Source: Hemicordylus capensis (lineage: Eukaryota; Chordata; Lepidosauria; Squamata; Cordylidae). From it: a stretch of DNA of 64,000 nucleotides. Of the stretch, positions 1 to 10,800 are shown in pieces; position 1 is the first letter of the stretch, and each line of letters begins with the position of its first letter. The notes beneath the pieces were generated by a model, which was given only the letters and a program-made list of their open reading frames with translations, was not told the DNA's origin and did not search any database. The position numbers were made by a program, and so were the translations under genes. The stretch is taken from contig NC_069661.1 in the NCBI RefSeq assembly GCF_027244095.1, positions 122,639,501 through 122,703,500 of the forward strand. Reading direction: 5' to 3'.

Positions 1-814
1 GATTGCCCTTCCACAGGGAGTAGAGGGGGTAGAAAGAGAGAACGGTCAGTTTTACTAACAGTGGGGCTGCAGAGAAGAGAACAAAAGTGAAGCTTTGCCA
101 GTTGCTAATTAAGGTCCCTGCCTGTCAATATGTTTTTGATTTACAATCTACAGCTTTCAATGCCAGCAACTACCCTCACCACATTTTTCCTCTCTCCCTT
201 GAGCCTCTGGTCCTTGCATATGATTTTAACTTGTTTTATGCTGCTGTTAACCACCCAGAGATGAAAGTTTGGGGCGGTGTACAAATTTGATAAATAATAA
301 ATATATGGTGCTAGAGTAAACTTATAAGTGCACACACATATCTACCAATGCAGTAAAAGGCAATCATATTCAACACTACAGACTGTTGGCACTTCTTTCT
401 CAAATGGAAAATGATGGGTTTCAGTGAAGGTCCACCCCCGCCCTGTTCCTTTCAGCAGCCAATGAAAGGCAGTGGGACCTTATCAAACAATAAGGAAATA
501 ATGGAATTCCTCCCTCCACTCTGCCACATTTTTTTACTGGGAGGGCAGCTTTTCACTCAGGCTTACATTAGCTGGCAAATGGCCAGTGTAGCCATCAACT
601 GGCTAATTAACATAAGTAGCTGTTCTAACCTTGTTAAGAGTTCCAGTCCAATCCACACAAAAGGGTTTCATGGGCTACTTTTGTGTGCTCTGCCATGTTG
701 GTTTTGCACATTTCCGTTGCCCTAAAGTACATCAGCACAAACGACAAATGCTGCTCAACGGTCTTGATTATGAATTGGAAGCCAAAGGAGACAACACATT
801 TCATTTCTTTTCTT
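1..814. other. DNA 3' of CRMP1, no gene seen
   Basis: Positions about 225-300 carry a LINE/SINE 3' tail of the type common here (GGGGCGGTGTACAAATTTGAT followed by ATAATAAATA). Nothing else is recognised. EVC, which neighbours CRMP1 tail-to-tail in mammals, has no visible exon here. Confidence 0.5.
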
Positions 815-1723
815 TTCTTTTCCTTCTCTTTTTATTTCACAAGCCTTCAAATTCAGAAAATGAACCACAACTAGTCGATCTGATACACTGTTGTAAGTAA
901 AAATGAACGTGATTAAAAAGGAGAAAAAACTTTGTACAAAAACTTTAAAAACCCAACAGCAATTTGAATTGTTTGCAAGTACCAAAAAAATTGCATGCAA
1001 AAGGCGAGCACTACTGCCCAGTTGTGGAAATCCCCTGAACAAGATGGCAACAGCGTCGCTGGGTGGAAGTTATGGCTCTTCCTAAAAACAAACAAACAGT
1101 GATACAGACCTGGAATGTACTAAGTGGATCAGAGCTCCTGGGCTCTCCTCTAGTGAAGCTTTTAGTTGGCAATGCCTCCTAGTTGGATCTAGAATAAAAC
1201 GAAATACATCAACAGAAAGCCGCTTGTCCTAGTCTACTGCATACTCTTAAAATGTCCATCATCTTCCTTCTTTAGTGGAATCTCTTATCTTGGCATCGTG
1301 TCTAGTTAATTGTTGGCAACGTGTTCTAAAATGGACTCACTCACAAACTGCAACTTGCATCAATAACTTAGTAACATGCATCAACTACTCTAGCACAGCT
1401 AGTGGGGGGTGGGGGGTGCAAAGGAACCATCAGAGAGTTACAAGACAAAGCTAAAAGCAGAAGAGTCACTAACGGGGCAATGGAAGCACCATGCTTTAAG
1501 GTGACAAAGGTATGAAAGCACAATTGTGAAGCAATTAGTTCCAAGCAAACACACCACACTATGATGACCTCTTTCTATGCAAAACCTTTTTTTTTTAAAG
1601 ACCATTCATTTCCCCCCCTCATTAGTACCGAATAAAATTGTGGGTTCAACAACACAGACACAGAAGGGAAATAAGATTATTCCCATGAGCCTTCATTCTT
1701 GGTTTCCTGGTTTCCATCCACGC
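815..1723 (-). other. CRMP1: Probable CRMP1 3' untranslated region
   Basis: Downstream of the stop, the first canonical poly(A) signal on the minus strand is AATAAA at 831-836, followed 30-45 nt later by a GU-rich stretch (about 790-801). That would give a 3' UTR of about 0.9 kb. No recognisable interspersed repeat lies inside it. The exact cleavage site is inferred, not seen. Confidence 0.5.
831..836 (-). terminator. Candidate poly(A) signal AATAAA for CRMP1
   Basis: Reads tttatt on the plus strand. A GU-rich element follows on the minus strand at about 790-801. It is the only canonical hexamer I found between the stop codon and this point. Confidence 0.45.
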
Positions 1724-1815
1724 TCACCCAAGACTAGTAATATTGGAGCGGCCACCAGGGGGCGCAACAATGCGATGTCCAGTACGGCGTGGGTTGTTAT
1801 CATCTATTTGAGCAC
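1724..1815 (-). CDS. CRMP1: CRMP1 exon 14 (last coding exon) with stop
   Basis: 92 coding nt, acceptor TACAG. It completes G544 and encodes residues 545-573, [17 protein letters not shown] then [12 protein letters not shown], followed by TGA at 1724-1726. The sequence is identical to my memory of the human CRMP1 C-terminus. The codons for APPGGR also form a CTCF-type motif (1752-1765, separate entry). Confidence 0.96.
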
Positions 1816-4800
1816 CTGTAAAAACAGTAATCCAGAAACAAAGCAATAGTTTATAGCCACTCCAGCTCTTTTCACTCTATTTAGCACTCAGTTAGCACTA
1901 GAAGCGCTTTTCTGTTCATAAACGTTTTACCTGCTTTAGGTGAAAACCGAATCTCTCTTCCAGAAATTTGGATTTGTGAGGGGAGGGGGGATGACCATAC
2001 TGCACAACTTTCAGGTGGAACCGGAGGGGTGGGTTGGTTCTTAAGCAATGCTGACTCCCACTTAATACTGGATCCTCAAAACCTGCTATAAGTCTTCATA
2101 GAGGTGAATGAGTATTTTGATATAGCACTCGTGGGACCTTGGAGTGATTCCCAGAAGGTAATGTGGATTCCTGTGTGCAGTTTTCTGCCACTATACATGC
2201 AGAAGGTTGCTGGGTGACATTCGTTATCCAGCCACGAAGCTTGCATATGTAAGCTTCCCCCAAATGCCCCAAACCATATGCAGCAAAGCCTATGGCTATA
2301 ATCATGGTAAGGGCCTCCACTCATTCTAGAAACTTATTTCCTGCCCAAATGGGGTCATTAGTGCCGCAATGACTCTGTAATAATCTGCTATTTGTAACGC
2401 ATAAAACAGGTTTGCAGGCCATTTCCTAATAGTCATAGTCTGTCACATTGCTTCACCTGATAAGCTAAAATTAGACTGGTGGAGGTTCCTGATTGGAGGA
2501 GGCTGGTTTTTGGCAGGAGATGATTTAGTGGAAGGTGCAGGAGTTGCATATTTTGGTGTCACTGGGACTTCATAGACTGGCCCATCATACATTCCTCTGG
2601 ATACTCCTTGTAATTCTGTTACCTGCATATCACAAAACACACACACATTTACTCACTCACCTGTGTCCAGTGAAATTTTATGACCCCATCCCACACACAG
2701 AATCAATGCAAATGTGCATGCTAAGGGGAAGGCAATACAGGAAGCAAGTCATGATTCCTCCATTTACTGACAGGCAGAGCCTGCTTCTTGTACAAAGCAG
2801 GTGAAGTGCACATTTAATAACCTCTCTTCTTAAGCACCTAAAAATAAGGTGCTGTACGATATAGCATACAGTGAGTCTGTTCTCATGACCAGAGATTCCT
2901 GGGTAAGAGGGGGCTAAACCAAGGAATCTGTGATTGTCTGGGGCACCAGAGGTCCTCCCAACCCAGCAGATCAAAACCTGGATAGCCCAGATCTGATACC
3001 CACGATAAAAGCCAAGTAGGACAAAAACGGAGCCTGTCCTGCCTTGTATTTTGGTCATCTGTGCTGCTACGCCATTTTTAACTGTTCTCAGGCAGCCGGG
3101 ATCTATCATAGAGTCCTGCGGCTTGTGGGGCCAGGCAGAGTGGAGCTGCTACAGCACTGAGGGCTGCCTCTCTACTGTTTGTGCAATGCATTGTGGGATA
3201 GCTGGAGGCCCCAGCTCCCCATATCAGCAATTGAGATTGCCACTGCCCCGTTCATGTGGGCACGTGAACTTCAGAGCCAAAAGGTCATCTGGGAGGCACG
3301 AGGTAGAAGTGTGCCTTCCCTCCAGCCCACCCCAATATGGTCATGAGAACAGGCTCAGTGTAAAACACAAAAGACTGCCACCTACAGGTGTGCAAACTCT
3401 ATGCAAGGAAAAACATGCATCTTGCCATGATGGAATATATGATCACACTGTTATCTAGAAGCAACAATAGATGAAGCAGGACTCACTCAAGCTCCCTCCA
3501 TCACTATTCTGGGTGTATGTCCAAAGCCACCCACTTCTACTTTCCCTGCTTCTCCTCCAATTTAGCCATACGATGCACCCTCCATAGCCGCCTCAAAACA
3601 GTAGCTGAGGGGCTTAGGACAAAAGGTAAGGGGACCAGGGAAGAACCGTCTCCCCTGCGATTCGAGCACTGGGAATAGCAAAGATACAAAAATGTACTTG
3701 AACTAATTTCCACAAGTGCTGAATTAGGACAATTACAATGCTTCCAAAATTAAATGTATCATAGATACCAGGTTAGATCCAAGGGTTCCCTTCCTCTGAA
3801 GGTGGGGGTTTTTTGGGGGGGGGGTTGTTTGCTGAAAATCTAATGGAGAAAACAAACCAAATTCCAACAGAGCTGGAGAACTCTCAAAACAAGCCCCCAA
3901 GGGAGGCAAACAGGCAGCTGTTTTACAGCTAACCTCCCCATCACAGTCCATTCCTATGAGTAAAGTTGCTCCTTACTCATGAGCAAATCACAAAACCACC
4001 AAGGTAAAGACACCGCCCTGCCCCCCCCCCCCCGGCAAAAAACAAACAAATACCAGCCACTGCAAAAACTCATCTGAGAAAACTCTACTAAGGCACCTAC
4101 AAAAGCCAAGTAATCCACCTGTTGCCCTGAAAATAAACTGGGCTGATTTGAGTATTTGAATCAAACTCTCAGACTGGCCCAAACAGGACTGTTAATGTTT
4201 GCAGCTCTGTTCAACTCAGGAGGCCCCTGAATATGGGAGGAGAGCTGGTCTTGTGGTAGCAAGCATGAATTGTCTGCTTTATAAAGTAGAGCCCACCCTG
4301 ATTTGCACATGAATGGGATACTACAAGTGAACAATGTAAGATATCCCCCTTAGAATGGGGCTGCTCTGAGAAGAAAACCTGCACACTTGCATGCAGAAGG
4401 TTCCCACCCTGGCATCTTGAAGATGGGCTGAGAGAGAGTCCTGCCTGCAACCTCGGAGAAGCCGCTGCCAGTCTGGGTAGACAATACTGAGTTAAATGGA
4501 CCACTGGTCTGACTCAGTAGAAGGCAGCTTCCTGTGTTCCTAATATAATATCATTTGCAGATGGAGATTGTGAGGCCTGAATACAAGTGAGGCCATCACT
4601 TGGTTGTGCAGTGCTAACATTCGCAGCCAGGGATCACAAGGCTTGAGTAGAAGATGAAACTATTATCAAAGCATCTTTGAATCTGCAGATTTGCACAAAC
4701 CTACCTTATTCCTAATTCTGATGCGCTGATAAAGGTATTCAGGGAAAGGCTTCCGGGGAATGAAGCGACCCATTCCTTTACTTACATGGAGATTCCCATC

Positions 4801-7800
4801 CTCAAACACAATCTTCCCTTGGCTAATGACTACGAGGGGAGCGCCGTGGCATTCCATGCCTTCAAAGATATTATATTCCACAGCCTGACCAAAAGGCAAA
4901 CAAAACAAAACAAAACCATGCCATTTATTCTCCTTGATTTCTAGGCATGTTTTAAACACATTAATTCAACGGGGGAAGGCCTTAAGTATGCTGCTCCATG
5001 ATGCACGTTTAGCTTCTAATGATGAAATAACAGAATTTAATCAAAATTAAATTAACATCTTTTTAGATTGTGAGCCCTTTGGGGACAGGGAGCCATTTTA
5101 TGTATCTATGTAAAATGCTTTTGGGGGCGGTTGTTGAAAAGCGGTATATAAATATCCACTGTATTGTAATCATATTGTAAAACATTTATTTTTCAGGGGA
5201 ACAAACAAGAAACAGTGGATGACGTCTGGACTAACCAAGTGCTTGCCATGACAAACGTGTCACACTAGCATAAGGCTGTTGCGCTAGCTAGTTGTGCTAT
5301 GCTTGGAGTTTGCGCTCCAGACTAGCATTGTGCTAGCACAAACATGTTTGCACTGGTGCAACAAAGAACATGGCCTGCCTCATATGTTTTGCAGGAACCT
5401 GTATCCCAATAGCACCATTCCAAAGATCCCTGTGATTTATTTAGTGCAGCGATGTGATCTTCTCACACAAATGCAACTTTGTTCACCGAGCAAGCGCTTT
5501 GTTAGTCTGGATGCCGATCCCTGTTTGGTAAATAAAATTAGACTTCCTTGATACAGAATTATCCAGATCCCTTGATCCTTGAAGACCCATAGTGAAGTCC
5601 CAATCCCCTAGCACCGCTGGAAATTTTGCTAACAACTCACAAGGAAGTCAAGGTCTCAGCAATAATAGCATACAATACAATCAACCTGAAAGGGAAATTG
5701 AAGCTTTTGGAAAGAACAGCTGTGGCTTTACCGAATGATTCATTTTATCAGCACTGGCATCAGCATGCCTAGGAAATTTGCAGCACCCATCCAGATGAGG
5801 GACCAACAGGCTCCGGTGTGAGAAGGGACCTACAGAGGATGCTTTGGAAAGGCCCCCTCCAAACCTGTCCAATGATAAAAATTACTTACCTTTTCTTACT
5901 TGGAAGTAGGGATGTTCATGGAACTGGTTCTGTGCACTCCCGGGAGGGCAGAGGGTTTACTTTAAGGAGCAGAAAGGGTGCCTCCTACCTGCCCATCCCT
6001 GCTCTGTCGCTTTCCACCCACTGGCGCTTTCCCAAAAAGCATGGGCACGGGGCTACAGTGTTCCTCCTTGCAGCCCCATTCAGCTTTGCCACACAAATGG
6101 CCGATGCACATAACCCCCACACACACCTCCAGGCTCCAAACCAGTTCGAACGCCAGCACTTCAAACCAGTTTGGCACTCCAGAAAAGAAGTGCCAAAATG
6201 GTTCCATGCACATCTCTACTGTGAAGGCTTCTTGCTGCTGGAGTTGAGGACATCTCATGGGTTATCCAGAAGGCAGGACTATGTAAATTATACAATGCCT
6301 TAAAAGTATGGGAAGGAGAAACCTCACACAGAGTGGAGTAGCCGAGTCCATGGTACAGAGAGAAAAACAAAGGGAAAGTGAGAAGTACACCAGTAGACAC
6401 AGATGGAGACTCCTGGATGGGGGGGTTAAGAGGTTCTCAAATCCAGCAGCAAAAAGAGAAGCCTTCACAGTGAGTAACTGATGCTCCTCTCTCTGCTGCT
6501 GGATAAAGACATCTCATGTGGGGCAAGCCACAGCTAAGAATCGTGGGTGGGAATATCAGCTTCTACTGGGATGGAAGAGCCTGTTGCAAGACTCGCCTGC
6601 CAAAGGCTACTTGTGAAGAGCTATGTTAGTTGAGCTTGTAGTGTCAAGTGAAAGTGGACGGAGGTGCCCAGGAGGCCGCTCTGCACATTTCAGCTAGTGG
6701 GGCGTTAGTGGAAAACGCAGCTGATGTGGCCGCTGATCTCATAGAGTGTGCTGTGATGTTGTGGGGCGATCTTAAGTTCTGCACCTCATAGACTAGTGTG
6801 ATACAGGCATTAATCCACCTGGCAATAGTGGTGGAAACCTTCAGATCCATAGATGCTGGTAGATAGGAGACAAACAAGGCAACAGTGGAGCAAAAGGAAG
6901 CTGTGCATGACAGGTATACTTTCGGACAGTGATGCACATCGAGCTTATGCCAAGAATAATGCAAGAATAGCACACAGTTGTGCAATGGATGGCCATTGGA
7001 AACAATGGCCATTCATCATGCAACTGCATTCATGCAATTCTTGCATTTTGCACAAGAGTGCTTTTACACAACTGCACACACATTCCATTACAATACAGAT
7101 AGAATGTTGTGCAGTACAGTATGCCAGCCAATAACAATACTTTTCTATGTCTGAAAAATCACATCTAATTTTGGTTGCAATTTCTTTGAGCTTTCCCTCA
7201 ACATATACCCTCGTTATAGAGCCCCCATGTTCATGGTGTTTCTTAGTGTGCTGCAGAAAAGGGTTTAAAAGAACAGGTGGTTCGCCACTCTTGTATGTAT
7301 GTCAGTCCTGTGGTGTTAACACAGTTCTGGCACTTGAAATGTTTAACTCCCCCCCTCCACCGCCAATGAAGTGACTAGGGCTGAAGAGTTATTCCTCTTA
7401 CCGATTTATGGCTTTTGGCTGTGATTGTCTTCCCCTTCTCTGGATCCCAGATCACAATGTCAGCATCAGAGCCCACAGCAATCCTGCCCTTCCGTGGATA
7501 CAAATTAAAGACTTTGGCCGCATTGGTACTGGTAACTGCAACAAACTGGTTTTCATCCATTTTACCTGTAGACTAAAATGAATTTTTCATGAGTAACACA
7601 TCTTTTGAATGGAGAGGTAATAAGAAGTGCAGATGAGAGAGATTAGGATTTGTAAACAACAGAGTGAAAATCTTGAAGCAGCACAGATTTTGGAAGTCTA
7701 TAGCACTGCTAAGCTAGTTGATAGAGTCATTCCAAAGTGCAATCACTAATATAATGCCAGCATATATATCTGTGGAGGTTTTTAATATGCTTCAGAAAAA

Positions 7801-10800
7801 GATATCAGTTCATTTGCAGTTTTTGCACATTTTTACGCCAATCTGCTGGTGTGACACAGCTCTAGCACATAAAATACTTGAAAATGGAACACTTGGGGTG
7901 GGGGGTGGGGGACCCTCAACATACAAGTAGATGGTATCTGAAACCAGCAGTTGAGACCTTGGACCCAGAGAGACAAGAAACCAGAAAAATTCCATGACAG
8001 CTGGAAGAATCCTGGCAGAGCAAGCGTCAAGTGGCTTTGTGGCCTACTCCTAGACTAGGTGGCTTTGTGGCCTACTCCTAGAGTCCAAAATGGTTGGCCT
8101 GGGCTAGGAATTTGTTCTCGATGCTGAGCTTTGAGAGGCTGTGTTCTGATGAGGAAGGGCACCTTGAAGGCACTGTCAACAGCACCCATTAGAGCAAATA
8201 ATATAGGGAGTGGTGAGATGGTAGTGCTGGTGGATGTAAGGAAGAAATGTCTGCCTGGAGGGGATTTATAATTTTCAGATCTCAGGACTGTTGAATATGC
8301 AGCTACCTGGAACAACAGTAATAACAGTACAACATACAAGGGAGTGCTTGTTGGTTGGAGCTGGGGTGTGTGGCGGGGTGGACAATGAGAGATGGATCTG
8401 GAAGGAAGGTGTGAGCACAGTGCTTCAGAGTAAGAAACGGGAACAGGCAGAATTTATCACTGCCCAGGGCAGCTCCTTGGCTTGGGCTGCCTTGGTGGAA
8501 TTTACATGAACTTGGTGCAAACCAACTGTGAAAACCAAACCATAATTAAAAATACACACTGCAGCAGAAAAATAAAATGCAGAAAGCAAGAGAGTTTTCA
8601 CCACTCAGCTAAGCGCAGGGTTGGAAGACTATAAACATTAGGTAAAGGTGAAGTGTGCCGTCAAGTCAATTTCAACTCCTGGCGCCCACAGAGCCCTGTG
8701 GTTTTCTTTTGGTAGACTACAGGAGGGGTTTACCATTGCCTCCTCCCACACAGTCTGAGACGATGCCTTTCAGCATCTTCATCTATCGCTGCTGCCCGAT
8801 ATAGTACCAGCGGGGATTCGAACTGGCAACCTTCTGCTTGTTAGTCAAGCATTTCCCCGCTGCGCCATTAGGTGGCCTATAAAGATTAGAACACATGTGA
8901 ATGCTAACTCAAGGCCAGGAGAGAGAAAAATATGCTAACTGAGCAAAGAGGCACCTTTTAAAAGTGGTGAATCTCTTTATTTAGCAGGGGGAGAGCAACT
9001 GGCCCTATCCATCCCCAGCACAGCATCCCTCCAGTGGCTGTTGCTGGTGTCTATATTATGTTGCTTTTTTAGATTGTGAGCCCTATGGGGACAGGGAGCC
9101 ATTTTATTTATGTATATCTATGTAAACCACTTTGGCAGGGGCGTAACTATAATAGGACAAGAGGAGACAGTTGTCTGGGGGCCCACTGCCTTGGGGGGCC
9201 CCCAGAGGTAAGTCACATGACTCCCCCGGCCGCACACTCGCCCAGGCTTCCTTCAGTTGTATTCATCCTCCGAAACTGATGTGAGTGTTAAGACCTGGAG
9301 CTACCAGAACAGCATGTCTTTCTCTAGTACCATTAAATGACTTGCATCGTCCACAATTTACAAAACCTTTTTTAAAATAAGGGGGGGCCATTTTAAAATC
9401 TTGTCTCTGGGTCCACTCCAACCTTGCTACGCCCCTGCACTTTGGGAATTTTTGTTGAAAAAAATGTATGTATGTATTTGTTTATTTCGGCCCAAGGCCA
9501 GCATAAACACAAGAAAAAAAAACAACAACAACAATAAAATACATAAAATACACAAAACATTAATACCTTTAAATACTGTATACATGACTAATTTCAACCA
9601 AATGAAACCGGTTAATCTGAAATGCACAGCCCGGCATCTCGTGCCTCAATCACTCTAAACCGAATCTTGCTTGCTATGAAAAAATTTTTTGCTACCCTCC
9701 TGTAAACGTATTCTGACTTAGCAGTAAGCAGAAAAAGGACCTTGTCCCCATCAGAAGGGCAATTAGAATTGTAATGAATTAACAGAGGGGAGAGAAGCTT
9801 TCCCCTTAATTAGTATAAAATCTACATTTCAGCATCAGATGTTCCGTAGTCTTCACTTCACCATTCTGGCAGGGGCATAATCTTTTATCATAGGGCACCT
9901 TCCCGAAGCGTCCTTCCAATACCGCCGTATGAAGGGCGTTAAGTCTAGCCGCTGCAAGAGCCCTACGATGATCCCCGTTGGAGATCCTAAGTAAATATTC
10001 AGCAGGGGAATGACTACTGATTTGATCTCCTAGGATCAAAATAGAGCCTATTTGGGCAACATCCCCCTGCTTCGTCATATCCCAAATACATTGAGTTATG
10101 ACCATTTTGGCCTTGCTGTGGCCCAGAGTTCTAATCAGGGGCAGGGAAAAACCCAAGGACGCTAACATTGCATTAATATCATTTTTCCAGCGGGTCATAA
10201 AGCCATCCTCCACTATCAAAAGAGCAATGCCCGTAGGGTAAAAAATCAGATTACGCCAATAAGAGAAAACAATTTTCCAGAGTCTCACTTCTACGGTGGC
10301 CACCCGATCTCGAGCCTAACAGCAGCATTTGAAACTCAGCACGGTAGTCTAAGAAGAGACCTAATAAACTTAGATTGGACCGTCTCCAACGTCAGATAAT
10401 TAGTTTTGTTCCCCAGCGTGCATCCCACTAGGAGCAAGGCAAGAGCCTTGGCCTTGAAAAGCTCTAAAGCAGGGCTGCTCAACTTCGGCCCTCCTGCAGA
10501 TGTTGGCCTACAACTCCCATCATCCCTGACTATTGGCCACTGTGGCTGGGGATTGTGGGAGTTGTAGTCCAAAAACAACTGGGGGGCCTAAATTGAGCAG
10601 GCCTGCTCTAAAGGTACTTGCAACAAGTGAGCTTGTTTCTTTATGTGAAAGGAGCAAATTGCTGAGGCAGCTTTCTGGGCGTTGGCAATAACATAATCCC
10701 TATGTGCTGTAGTGCTTCTATTGGACTGTAACACAACTTCAAGATATTTAAATTGTCTGGTCTGCTCTAAAGTATGCCCATTAAGTATCCACATAAGCGT

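Larger units (their letters stand above)
2623..4704 (-). other. CRMP1: CRMP1 intron 12
   Basis: 2.1 kb. It holds an inverted-repeat element (2868-3361), a poly-C run at 4021-4034 and a 5S-derived SINE (4240-4541). The rest is unclassified. Confidence 0.85.
4885..7401 (-). other. CRMP1: CRMP1 intron 11
   Basis: 2.5 kb. It holds a LINE/SINE 3' tail (5063-5180), a miniature element (5907-6218) and a DIRS fossil (about 6225-6860). A small imperfect palindrome (ATGGCCATTG arms, GAAA loop) sits near 6986-7018. Confidence 0.85.

Noticed and set aside
1-800. EVC, the expected convergent neighbour
   Set aside because: No exon with EVC-like coding sequence could be read on the plus strand; it probably lies beyond the window.
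2678-3109. 143-codon open frame on the minus strand
   Set aside because: It lies across a non-coding inverted-repeat element in intron 12, with no recognisable domain.
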